DNA of 64,000 nt, taken from positions 496,001-560,000 of the forward strand of contig CAWAWJ010000001.1 of NCBI GenBank assembly GCA_963785735.1. Reading direction: 5' to 3'. The notes under the pieces are model-generated. The model was not told where the DNA came from. It did not search any database and saw nothing but the letters and a program-made list of their open reading frames with translations. The position numbers were made by a program, and so were the translations under genes. Shown piece by piece: positions 54,862 through 62,895 of the stretch (position 1 is its first letter; every line of letters begins with the position of its first letter). This stretch comes from REEB95 sp963785735 (GTDB lineage: Bacteria > Pseudomonadota > Alphaproteobacteria > ATCC43930 > CGMCC-115725).

Positions 54862-54996
54862 CAATCCCTCATGCCGTAGGGCATGCTTCTACCACAGACC
54901 GATATTTGCGAAAGCTCGGGATTTCCTGGTATCGATTGAAATCGCAATTGCCCCGATTCCGTCACAAACAAGCCGCATCCCCGACTGGAGGCCGAA

Positions 54997-55812
54997 ATGA
55001 GATCGCGCAAGGAAAAGCTGAAGAAGGGACAACAGCAACGCATGTTGAGCGGATCGCCCGCGCCCAATTTCCTGGATTCGTCATATGAATGGCGCCGTAT
55101 CTTCTCGGAAATCTGGGGGACATTCCTGCTGGTCGTGGTGGCCGCCGGAGCGGGTGTGGCGGCGGCGAAGAGCGGCGGCGCGGTGACATTGGGCATGGCG
55201 GTGGTGGCGCCCGGCCTCATGGTCATGGTCATCATCTACTTCATGGGCACGGTCAGCGGGGCGCATCTCAATCCCGCCGTCACCTTCGCCTTTGCGCTCC
55301 GGCGGAATTTTCCCTGGTCCCGCGTGCCGGGCTACGTCGCCGGGCAGATCGCAGGCGGCCTCTTGGCCGCGGTCTTCCTGCGCGTCTTGTTCGGAACGAT
55401 CGGCAATCTCGGCGCGACGTCGCCGGGCGCGGGGGTAAGCGCGCTTCAGGCGCTGGCGGTGGAAGCGATGCTCACCGCGGGGCTGGTGAACACGATCCTC
55501 GGCACCGCCTCGGGCGCCCGCAACATCGGCGCCAACGGCGCCATCGCGGTCGGCGGTTACATCGCGCTCGCCGGGCTTTGGGCCGCGCCCTTCAGCGGCG
55601 CCTCGATGAACCCCATCCGCTCGCTCGCGCCCGACCTCGTTCGCGGCGATCTCGCCACGAGCTGGATTTATGTCGCCGGCCCGCTCCTGGGCGCGATGAT
55701 CGGGGTTTTCTTCCAGTCGATTCTGAAGGGACCGCCCACCCTTGCCGGGACGATCGCGGCGCAGGGCACGCTGGAGAAGGGGCGGCGGCGATCGGTTAAG
55801 GCGGCCCTTTAA
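54997..55812 (+). CDS. MIP-family aquaporin/glycerol channel
   Basis: 271 residues, ATG with GGAGG upstream. Six membrane helices; the first NPA box is GAHLNPAVTFAFALRR and the second is GASMNPIRSLAPDLV, where the Ala of NPA is Ile and the selectivity-filter Arg is kept. The N-terminus is a basic stretch (RSRKEKLKKGQQQR). It is divergent from PBP1A and its stop overlaps the convergent glycosyltransferase by 4 bp. Water, glycerol or a small neutral solute are possible cargoes. Confidence 0.88.
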   Translation: MRSRKEKLKKGQQQRMLSGSPAPNFLDSSYEWRRIFSEIWGTFLLVVVAAGAGVAAAKSGGAVTLGMAVVAPGLMVMVIIYFMGTVSGAHLNPAVTFAFALRRNFPWSRVPGYVAGQIAGGLLAAVFLRVLFGTIGNLGATSPGAGVSALQALAVEAMLTAGLVNTILGTASGARNIGANGAIAVGGYIALAGLWAAPFSGASMNPIRSLAPDLVRGDLATSWIYVAGPLLGAMIGVFFQSILKGPPTLAGTIAAQGTLEKGRRRSVKAAL

Positions 55813-56726
55813 TTTTGGCGCGCCGGGGCGCGCGGGGGCGCGAAAGCGTCGAGGGTTCGCGGCAGATAGGGCGCCACGAAGGGCGTCAAGCCCAGCTTCG
55901 CCAGCGCGTAGAGCCAGAACCAGCGCGAGGCGAGCGAGGCGCCGAGTTTCCGGCGCTGCCATTTCCAGGCGCGGCCGAAGGCGCGCTCGACCGCCTTATG
56001 GCGCACGCCATAGGACAGGCCCGGCGTCTCGCGCAGGAAATAGAGCATCGCCTGGTTGATCTCCTTCAGCATCAGGCGCTGGTTGCCGGAGACGCGGCTT
56101 CCCGCGAGATCGGGGCTGGCGCTCACCACGGTTTCAAGCGCGGCCGGCGGCTCGCGCCAGGCGAGCCGCAACAGCAGCGAGAAATCCTGGGTGAAGAGCC
56201 GCTCGTCGCAGCCGCCAACCTCCCAATAGAGATCGCGGGCGATGAGCGTCGGCGTCAGATTGCCCGGGGCGTTCCTGAGGCACTCGGCGAAGAGATCGCG
56301 CCGGCGCGGGGATGCCTCGCCCGGGCGAAAGCGCGCGAAGGTCTCGGGTTGGTCCGCGGCGTAATAGATATTGAGCCCCAGCGCGAAGCGAGAGCCCAGG
56401 CGCAAGGCCGCGTCGAGCAGGGATTGGGTGCACCACGGCGCCAGCAGATCGTCGCCGTCGACGATCTTGAGCCAGGGGAGCGTCGCCGCCTTGACGGCGG
56501 CGTTGGTCGCCTTGGCCGGGCCGGCGTTTTTCTGGCGGATGAGGCGCACGGCCTGGCGCCCGGCGCAGAGCTTTTCCAGGAGATCGAAGGAGCCGTCGGT
56601 CGAACCGTCGTCGATGAAGACGTATTCGCGCCCGTAATCGCCCGCTTGCGCGAAAATCGCGCTCAGCACCGCCGGCAGATAGGGCGCTTTGTTGTAGACG
56701 GTGACGACGAAGGACACGCCGGTCAT
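55809..56726 (-). CDS. Family 2 glycosyltransferase
   Basis: 305 residues from the ATG at 56726 (MTGVSFVVTVYNKAPYLPAVL). GT-A features: VVTVYN, EYVFIDDGSTDGSFDLLEKL, WLKIVDGDDLLAP with the DxD motif and LFTQDFSLLLRLAWREPP. The C-terminal part is basic with a hydrophobic segment (LASRWFWLYALAKLGLTPFVAPYLP). It probably transfers a sugar to envelope polysaccharide or another acceptor; substrate unknown. Convergent with the channel gene. Confidence 0.87.
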   Translation of the reverse strand: MTGVSFVVTVYNKAPYLPAVLSAIFAQAGDYGREYVFIDDGSTDGSFDLLEKLCAGRQAVRLIRQKNAGPAKATNAAVKAATLPWLKIVDGDDLLAPWCTQSLLDAALRLGSRFALGLNIYYAADQPETFARFRPGEASPRRRDLFAECLRNAPGNLTPTLIARDLYWEVGGCDERLFTQDFSLLLRLAWREPPAALETVVSASPDLAGSRVSGNQRLMLKEINQAMLYFLRETPGLSYGVRHKAVERAFGRAWKWQRRKLGASLASRWFWLYALAKLGLTPFVAPYLPRTLDAFAPPRAPARQN

Positions 56727-56774
56727 CCGGGATATATACATCACGCGGTCCGCGCTTTGCACTAGGATGGGGCG

Positions 56775-57629
56775 ATGCCGGTTTACCGCGATTACGAGCA
56801 GGCGGATCTCGACGCGCAATTGAATCCGCGCGCCACGACGCCCTCGTTTTTCCATCATGTCCGGCGCTGGAGCGATTTGTCCGAACGCGCGCGCAAGCGG
56901 CCGGCGGCGCGGCTCGATCTCGCCTATGGGAATGGGGCGCGCGAATATCTGGATTTCTTCCCGCTCCCCGGGAAAGTCTCGCCGCTCCTCGTGTTCTTTC
57001 ACGGCGGCGACTGGCAATCCGGCGACAAGCGCGATTTCGCCTTTCTCGCGCCCCCCTTTCTCGAACGCGGCGTCGCGGTGGCGACGGTCAATTACGGCTT
57101 CGCGCCGGATGTCGCGCTGGGCGAGATGGTCGAGCAGGCGCGCCGATCCGTGGTCTGGCTCCACCGCAACGCCGCCGAGCTCGACATCGACCCGACGCGC
57201 ATCCATCTCGCCGGCCACGGCGCGGGATCGCATCTCGCCATGATGGCGGCGGTCATGCCCGGGCGTCCCTACGAGCTTTTGGGCCAGCCGGTGCGAAGCG
57301 CGATCGGCATCGGCGGGATTTACGATCTCGAGCCGGTGCGGCTCTCTTTTCTCAACGCCAGCCTCAATCTGGATCGCGACGAATCCTGGCGCTTGAGCCC
57401 GGCGCATTGGCCGCCGCCGCGCGGCCGCGTGCTGGTGGTTTCGGGCGGGCGGGAGAGCCTCGAATTGCGGCGCCAGGCGCGGGGCTTCGCGTCATCCTGG
57501 CGAGGCCAGGGGGCCGCGGCCGAAACCCTCGAATTGCCGGGCGAGGATCATTTCAGCCTGCTCGGGCTCCTGGCCGAGCCCGATCTGCCCTTGGGCCGCG
57601 CCTGTTTGGTGCAAGTGCTTGAATCATGA
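56775..57629 (+). CDS. Alpha/beta hydrolase-fold protein lacking the nucleophile serine
   Basis: 284 residues related to kynurenine formamidase/BD-FAE hydrolases: oxyanion motif FFHGGDW (74-80), NYGFAPD, and a His near GEDHFSLL. At the nucleophile elbow the sequence is LAGHGAGSHLA: Gly149 stands where the family has Ser (GHSAGAHL). The codon is GGC, one transition from AGC. The fold looks intact, so the protein may be a pseudo-enzyme, or Ser152 in the same turn might act. It is divergent from the GT2 gene. Confidence 0.82.
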   Translation: MPVYRDYEQADLDAQLNPRATTPSFFHHVRRWSDLSERARKRPAARLDLAYGNGAREYLDFFPLPGKVSPLLVFFHGGDWQSGDKRDFAFLAPPFLERGVAVATVNYGFAPDVALGEMVEQARRSVVWLHRNAAELDIDPTRIHLAGHGAGSHLAMMAAVMPGRPYELLGQPVRSAIGIGGIYDLEPVRLSFLNASLNLDRDESWRLSPAHWPPPRGRVLVVSGGRESLELRRQARGFASSWRGQGAAAETLELPGEDHFSLLGLLAEPDLPLGRACLVQVLES

Positions 57630-57745
57630 CGCTTTATCGTAAAATTTCCGGGGAGGCGCCGCCGCAAGGCGCCCTATCATGGGGCATATCGCCGCTTGGA
57701 GCGGGTGCGATGCCTGTATATCAATAGCAGGGGGCCGGGGCTGGC

Positions 57746-58435
57746 ATGAGTTCGAACCGCAAGATCTTGATCGTGGACGACGACGCGGATCTGCGCCATT
57801 CGCTCGCCGAGCAATTGCAGCTGCACGAGGAATTCGCCGCGATCGAGGCCGGCACGGCGGGCGAGGCGCTCGATTGCGTCAAGCGCCAATACCACGACGC
57901 GGTGCTCTTGGACGTGGGATTGCCCGACATGGACGGGCGCGAATTGTGCCGCCTGATGCGGCGCGAGGGCGTGCGCTCGCCCATCCTGATGCTGACCGCG
58001 GCCGACAGCGACGCCGACGCCGTGCTCGGGCTCGACAGCGGCGCCAACGACTACATCACAAAGCCCTTCCGCCTCCATGTGCTGTTGGCGCGGCTCAGGG
58101 CCCAGCTGCGCCAGCACGAGCAGAGCGAGGACGCGGTCTTCACCATCGGGCCCTATACCTTCCGCCCGAGCGCCAAGCTGCTGATCGACGACCCGAAGCG
58201 CAAGAAGGTGCGGCTCACCGAAAAGGAAACCGCAATCCTGAAATTTCTCTACCGCGCCGGGGCGCGGGTCATCGGCCGGGACGTGCTGTTGAACGAGGTC
58301 TGGGGCTACAATTCGGGCGTCACCACCCACACGCTCGAAACCCATGTCTACCGGCTCAGGCGCAAGATCGAACGCGATCCCGGCAAGGCCGAGATCCTGG
58401 TGACCGCGCCCGGCGGCTACCGCTTGGTGCCGTGA
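57746..58435 (+). CDS. OmpR-family response regulator, orphan
   Basis: 229 residues. Receiver domain with Asp56 (LLDVGLP) and Lys in ITKPFR; winged-helix output with RLTEKETAILKFLYRAGARVIGRDVLLNEVWGYNSGVTTHTLETHVYRLRRKIE. No histidine kinase is adjacent. The only neighbour downstream is a small membrane protein on the opposite strand, overlapping by 19 bp. Alphaproteobacterial relatives include CtrA-like and stress regulators, but this is not CtrA. Target genes unknown. Confidence 0.88.
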   Translation: MSSNRKILIVDDDADLRHSLAEQLQLHEEFAAIEAGTAGEALDCVKRQYHDAVLLDVGLPDMDGRELCRLMRREGVRSPILMLTAADSDADAVLGLDSGANDYITKPFRLHVLLARLRAQLRQHEQSEDAVFTIGPYTFRPSAKLLIDDPKRKKVRLTEKETAILKFLYRAGARVIGRDVLLNEVWGYNSGVTTHTLETHVYRLRRKIERDPGKAEILVTAPGGYRLVP

Positions 58436-58704
58436 TTCCCGATCCGGTGCAGGCGGCGGCTGATGAAGCTTTCGACCGCCGCGGTCAGCACGGCGAAGAG
58501 CAGCCCGAGCGCGATCAGGGCTACGCCGTCGAGGCGGATTTCGGGCCGTTGCATGAAGCTCGCCACGAGGCGAAGGCAAAACCCGGCGACCACGCAAAGG
58601 GCGGCGGCCACCCACAGCCCGCTCACGAACAGGCGTTCCTTGCGGCCCGGCTGCCGGCGCGTGTATTTGACCAATGGCATCGCGATTGCCCCCGACTCGA
58701 CCAT
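58417..58704 (-). CDS. Small membrane protein, unknown
   Basis: 95 residues from the ATG at 58704, which has GGGGAG 9 bp upstream. Two predicted membrane helices (about 29-46 and 59-76) with basic N- and C-termini. An ATG eight codons later is also possible. It overlaps the response-regulator gene tail-to-tail by 19 bp and may be regulated by it, but no evidence is visible. Confidence 0.55.
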   Translation of the reverse strand: MVESGAIAMPLVKYTRRQPGRKERLFVSGLWVAAALCVVAGFCLRLVASFMQRPEIRLDGVALIALGLLFAVLTAAVESFISRRLHRIGNHGTKR

Positions 58705-58891
58705 TTGAAGATACTCCCCAGGAACGTCTCCCGCCAGAAACCTAGGGCGGAATCGGCGTGAATATCCCCGAGTCGCGGCCTTCAATTCTCCTTGGAGGCC
58801 CGTAAATTCCGGCGTCGCCCTCGACAAGCGCGGGCGGCCTGGGCGATGCTCGGACCCTTATCAAGGGGACAGGCGCAGCGGGACGGGCCGA

Positions 58892-59374
58892 TTGAGCGGA
58901 CTCGACATGTTGATCCGGCGGTTGATGGCGCAGCGCGCCTGCCTCGAACGCGCCGTCGATCTGACCGCGCAACTGCCCGGCCCGGCCTTGCAGGTGGGGT
59001 ATGGCGACGGCAGCGCCTTCGACCATCTGCGCGAGATCCTGCGCCGGCGCGAGCTCATCGTGTTCGACGCGGGGCCGGTTTCGGGCGTCATTCCCGACGC
59101 GCCCGAGCCGGGCGAGCGCATCGCCGGCGACCCGCGCGAGACCCTGCCGCGCCATTGGGACCGGTTGAAACGCAGCGTCGCGCTCGCCCATCTCAACTTC
59201 CCGGTGACCGACCAGGCGCGGCTCGCCTCGGAGCTGGCGCCCTTGATCGCGCCCATTTTGCGCGCCGGCGCGGTGGTGGTGAGCGAAAAGCCGCTCGATC
59301 TGCCGGGATGGGAATCGCTGCCGCCGCCCGACGGGGTGCGCGAAGGCCGCCACTATCTCTACCGCGCGAGCTAG
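58892..59374 (+). CDS. Small class I SAM methyltransferase-like protein
   Basis: 160 residues, provisionally from a TTG at 58892 (an ATG five codons later is an alternative). The pattern PALQVGYGDGSAFDHLREILRRRELIVFDAG (motif I region and an acidic end of strand 2) and GAVVVSEKPLDLPGWESLPPP fit the Methyltransf_17-type family. The N-terminus LIRRLMAQRACLERAVDL is helical. It is too short for a full substrate domain. Substrate unknown. Confidence 0.7.
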   Translation: MSGLDMLIRRLMAQRACLERAVDLTAQLPGPALQVGYGDGSAFDHLREILRRRELIVFDAGPVSGVIPDAPEPGERIAGDPRETLPRHWDRLKRSVALAHLNFPVTDQARLASELAPLIAPILRAGAVVVSEKPLDLPGWESLPPPDGVREGRHYLYRAS

Positions 59375-59378
59375 CGGA

Positions 59379-60782
59379 TCAGGCGGCGGCGCGGGCCTTC
59401 AGCCCCGGATAGCGCGCTAAGAGCCCGGCGCATTCGGCCATGGCCTCGACATCGTTGAAGACCGGCACGCCTTGGCCCTCCAAGGATGCGAACCATTCGG
59501 CCTTGCCCGGCAGCGTGCCCATCATGGAATAGAGGAAGGGGGTTTTGACACTCGCCGCCAGTTCCGCCATGCGCGCCACCACCGGGCTGGCGTCGACCAT
59601 GAAGGGCACGACATGGATGCCCAGGAGGACGTCGAAAGCGCCCGCGCCCTCTTTCACCGCGGTTTCGAGCGTGAAGCCGAAACGCTCCTCGCGCGCATCG
59701 GCCAGGAGATCGATCGGATTGGCGATCGCGGCTTCAGGCGGCAATTCGGCGCGCAGTCTCTCGGCCATCGCCTTGGGCAAGGGCGCGAGTTCGAGGCCTT
59801 GCGCCGAGGCTTCGTCGGCGCAGATCACCCCCGGCCCGCCTGAATTGGAGAGGATGAGCGCGCGACGGGCGATGCCATGGGGAAAGGCGCCGAAGCCCTT
59901 CGCCGCCAGCAGCAATTGCCGCAGGCTTTTCACCCGCAGCAGACAGGATTCCTCGCAGAAAGAAGCGATAGCCTTTTCGGCAAGCGGCTTGGCGCCGGTG
60001 TGGCGGTTGGCGGCATCCGCGCCCTGCGCCGTCCGCCCGCCGTAAAGCGCCACCACCGGCTTGCGCGCCACCACGCCGCGCGCGACCCGTTTGAAGCGCG
60101 CCATGTCCTCGATGCTTTCGATATAGAGCAGCACGGCCGAGATGGAATCCAAGCCGCCGAGATATTCCAAATAATCCGTCACGCCCAATTGAATGCCGTT
60201 GCCGACCGAGACCAGCGAGCCCAGGGGAATGGCGAGCGACTTGGCGGCGGCGATCGCCTCTTCGCCGAGCGCGCCCGATTGGGTGATGAAGGCGATCGAG
60301 CCATGGCGGTTGGGGCCGGGCGGCATGTCGCGCAGGAACGTGGCGGCATAGGGCGCGCCCTTAGGCAGATGGATGATGCCGGCGCAATTGGGCCCGGCCA
60401 CGGTGAGGCCTTCCTTGGCGATCAGATCGCGCAGTTCCTTGTCGCGCGCCATCCCCGCCTCGCCGGCCTCGGCGAAGCCGCCCGGCAGAATGAGGAGATG
60501 GCGGTGGCCGGTCGAAGCCGCCTCGCGCACCGCGTCGAGAATCATGTCGGGACGGATGACGATGACCGCGAGTTCGGCGGGGCGGGCAAGCTCGGCGAGC
60601 GACTTCTTCACCTCGAGGCCGAACATCGAGCCGCCCTTCGGGTTGACCGGAAGGATTTCGCCGGTGAAGCCGGAGATGCGGAGATTCTGGAGGACGGCGC
60701 CGCCCGAGGAGGATGCGCGTTCGCTCGCCCCCATCACGGCGACGCTTTTGGGCGCGAAGAAAGGCCGGAGATCGCGCGCCAT
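59379..60782 (-). CDS. Acyl-CoA synthetase (NDP-forming) alpha subunit-like
   Basis: 467 residues. CoA-binding Rossmann domain at the N-terminus (FFAPKSVAVMGASER), then two succinyl-CoA-ligase-like domains; AGPNCAGIIHLP, FITQSGALGEEA and the HTG motif in NRHTGAKPLAEKA hold the region of the phospho-His. This is the alpha part of ADP-forming acetyl-CoA synthetases, which normally needs an ATP-grasp beta domain. No beta domain is fused or encoded nearby. It is last in the run SDR, PaaA-like, unknown, xth, this gene. Confidence 0.85.
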   Translation of the reverse strand: MARDLRPFFAPKSVAVMGASERASSSGGAVLQNLRISGFTGEILPVNPKGGSMFGLEVKKSLAELARPAELAVIVIRPDMILDAVREAASTGHRHLLILPGGFAEAGEAGMARDKELRDLIAKEGLTVAGPNCAGIIHLPKGAPYAATFLRDMPPGPNRHGSIAFITQSGALGEEAIAAAKSLAIPLGSLVSVGNGIQLGVTDYLEYLGGLDSISAVLLYIESIEDMARFKRVARGVVARKPVVALYGGRTAQGADAANRHTGAKPLAEKAIASFCEESCLLRVKSLRQLLLAAKGFGAFPHGIARRALILSNSGGPGVICADEASAQGLELAPLPKAMAERLRAELPPEAAIANPIDLLADAREERFGFTLETAVKEGAGAFDVLLGIHVVPFMVDASPVVARMAELAASVKTPFLYSMMGTLPGKAEWFASLEGQGVPVFNDVEAMAECAGLLARYPGLKARAAA

Positions 60783-61580
60783 TCAGCCCCCGATCTGAAT
60801 CAGGACCGGCACATGGTCCGAGGGCTGTTTCCAGCCGCGCGCCTTGCGGTGGATAAGTGTTTTCTTGAGCCGCCCCTCGAGCGCGGGCGAAACCCAGATA
60901 TGGTCGAGCCGGCGGCCGCGATCGGATTCCGCCCAGTCGCGGGCGCGGTAGCTCCACCAGGTGTAAAGCCGCTCCTCGGGCGGGATGAAATGCCGCACCG
61001 CGTCCACAAAGCCGCCGCGCGCCTGGAGCCTTGTAAGCTTCTCCACTTCAATGGGCGTGTGGCTCACCACGTCCAAGAGCTGCTTGTGCGACCAGACGTC
61101 GTTTTCCAAGGGCGCGATGTTGAGATCGCCGACCAGAATCATGGTCTTCTTGCGCGCCTTCTCGCCCGCGAAATAATTCGATACCTCGCCGAGGAATTGG
61201 AGCTTATGGGCGAATTTGGGATTGGCTTCGGGATCGGGCTCGTCGCCGCCCGCCGGCACGTAGAGATTATGAAGCTCGATGCCGCCGGGAAGCTGAGCGA
61301 CGATATGCCGGCAATCCTCGCGCTCGCACCAGCTTTGGTTTTGGGTTTGCGTCAAGGGAAGGCGCGACAAGATCGCGACGCCGTTATAGCCCTTCATGCC
61401 GTGGATCAGCCTGTGCTTGTAGCCAAGCGCGGCGACCTCCTCATGGGGAAAAAATTCGTCCGGCGTCTTGGTTTCCTGCAAGCAGATCACGTCGGGCGCG
61501 AGCTCCTTGGCGAGCCGCGCCAGATTGCCGATGCGCAGCCGCACCGAATTGATGTTCCAGGTGACGATGGTGAGGGCCAT
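60783..61580 (-). CDS. xth: Exodeoxyribonuclease III
   Basis: 265 residues. Endonuclease/exonuclease/phosphatase fold: TIVTWNINSVRLR, VICLQETKTPDEFFP, HGMKGYNGVAILSR, ILVGDLNIAP, RRLDHIWVSP and PSDHVPVLI, all catalytic positions of ExoIII present. AP endonuclease and 3'-repair nuclease in base-excision repair. The stop codon lies directly next to the ATG of the acyl-CoA synthetase gene, with no gap. Its pairing with PaaA-like genes may be operon convenience. Confidence 0.95.
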   Translation of the reverse strand: MALTIVTWNINSVRLRIGNLARLAKELAPDVICLQETKTPDEFFPHEEVAALGYKHRLIHGMKGYNGVAILSRLPLTQTQNQSWCEREDCRHIVAQLPGGIELHNLYVPAGGDEPDPEANPKFAHKLQFLGEVSNYFAGEKARKKTMILVGDLNIAPLENDVWSHKQLLDVVSHTPIEVEKLTRLQARGGFVDAVRHFIPPEERLYTWWSYRARDWAESDRGRRLDHIWVSPALEGRLKKTLIHRKARGWKQPSDHVPVLIQIGG

Positions 61581-61586
61581 GAGGAG

Positions 61587-62138
61587 TTAAAACACGAAGC
61601 AGCGGCCTTGGACAATGCCGAGCGGCCAGCGGCCGGCGGTGAAAAGCTGGAATTTCAAGGCGAAGGCGTGGTCCGGGCCCGCTTGCGCCAGCAGCGCCAG
61701 CGCCGCCTGGTGGCAGGCCTGGGAAGCCGCCCCCGTGGCCGATTTGGCGAGGCCCGGATCGTCGACCCCGGCGCGGGCAAGCGCCGCCAAGGCCGCGCCG
61801 TGGATGGAGGATGCTGCCTCGATCACATCCGTGAGAGAAGCGAGGAAATCATCCGCGCCGAAACGCGCTTCGCCCCGGAGGTGGAGAATTTTCTCGGCCT
61901 TGCTTTCGGCCGCCCACCATTCGCGGCTCCAATCGGGGCGTTGCGCCAGGGCTTGGGCATCACGCCAATCGCCGGCGCTCGCGACCGGCAAATCGCCGAG
62001 GCCCAAAGCCGCGACATAAGACGAGGCCGTTCCGGTCACGGCCGCGCTCAAACCCGCGCCGCAAGACGCGAACCAGGGGGTCCGCGCCATCTCCGTCCGG
62101 AAGGAAGCGAGCAGCGCCGATGCGGTGCCGCCGGTCAC
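61587..62138 (-). CDS. Unknown protein coupled to the PaaA-like gene
   Basis: 183 residues. The GTG at 62138 overlaps the stop of the PaaA-like gene (GTGA), arguing for translational coupling. The sequence is alanine-rich and predicted mostly helical, with ESKAEKILHLRGEARFGADDFLASLTDVIEAASSIHGAALAALARAG and a C-terminal block AFALKFQLFTAGRWPLGIVQGRCFVF. I do not recognise a family. Conserved histidines and glutamates are too few for a second diiron subunit. Role: possibly a partner of the diiron protein. Confidence 0.65.
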   Translation of the reverse strand: MTGGTASALLASFRTEMARTPWFASCGAGLSAAVTGTASSYVAALGLGDLPVASAGDWRDAQALAQRPDWSREWWAAESKAEKILHLRGEARFGADDFLASLTDVIEAASSIHGAALAALARAGVDDPGLAKSATGAASQACHQAALALLAQAGPDHAFALKFQLFTAGRWPLGIVQGRCFVF

Positions 62139-62845
62139 GCGGCCGCGGCGACCAATGGCAGTTTCAATTTGAGATGACCCTCGACCAGGGTCTTCACCCG
62201 GCCGATGAAATCCTCGCGCATCGCCTCGTTGGTGCGGCTCTTGATGCCGCAACGGCGGTAGAGCGCGTTGTTCTCGGAATCCTTCTTGCCGAAGAAGGCG
62301 GGCATCATCGGGTAATAGCGGTTGATGGCCTCCTGCACCTTCTTGCGGCCGTCCTCGGTTTTGACGAGCTCGGTGCAGGTGTCCTTGCCGAATTGCGAAT
62401 GGAAGATTTCCTCCGGCATGGTCACCTTGGCGAGGTTCCTGAGCGGCAGGAAGGTGCAATCCGACAGATCCTCGACCTGGATGATCTCGGCCAGATCGGC
62501 CAAGAGCTTCACCACGCAGAATTCCTCCCAGGTCTGGAGCGGGAATTCGAAGATCGAAAGCGGCCGCTTGCCCTTGGGCGTCATTTCCGCCTCGGGAATG
62601 CCGATCTGCTCGCCCAATTGGCGAAAGCGGACATGGTGGCCGTATTCCTCCATGGCGATGCGGCAGGTGAGCCATTTGAGATAGGGGTTGGGGGCGAGCG
62701 CGATCGCCGGCTCGTCATAGACCTGGGCGCCGTAAAGCTCGTTGACCGCGTGGCTGCGCACGATCTTGAGCACGGCGGTTTGGTATTCGGGCTCGCTGGC
62801 CTTGAGGTCGGCGACCGATTTGACGGTGGCGTGGGCGGCGGTCAT
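62135..62845 (-). CDS. PaaA-like diiron (ferritin-like) oxygenase subunit
   Basis: 236 residues, related to the PaaA/PaaC family of phenylacetyl-CoA epoxidase. Iron-ligand pattern: Glu36 in NELYGA, Glu67 with His70 in MEEYGHH, an acidic block LLADLAEIIQVEDL and Glu146 with His149 in PEEIFHSQFG. The rest of the epoxidase complex (paaB, C, D, E) is absent. It is therefore not a normal PaaABCDE locus but a stand-alone diiron protein of unknown substrate. Starts 50 bp after the SDR stop. Confidence 0.85.
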   Translation of the reverse strand: MTAAHATVKSVADLKASEPEYQTAVLKIVRSHAVNELYGAQVYDEPAIALAPNPYLKWLTCRIAMEEYGHHVRFRQLGEQIGIPEAEMTPKGKRPLSIFEFPLQTWEEFCVVKLLADLAEIIQVEDLSDCTFLPLRNLAKVTMPEEIFHSQFGKDTCTELVKTEDGRKKVQEAINRYYPMMPAFFGKKDSENNALYRRCGIKSRTNEAMREDFIGRVKTLVEGHLKLKLPLVAAAA

Positions 62846-62895
62846 GGCGGGTTTCCTGGGGCTGGGGGTTATCTATTGACCTATAGATTATTATT

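Noticed and set aside
57653..57672. GGCGCC palindromes after the hydrolase gene as a terminator
   Set aside because: Self-complementary GC sites are common here and no T-run follows.
59877..62177. 766-codon open frame on the plus strand
   Set aside because: It is antisense to the acyl-CoA synthetase, exonuclease III and the unknown gene, all with clear motifs; arginine/glycine-rich composition is typical of shadow frames in GC-rich DNA.
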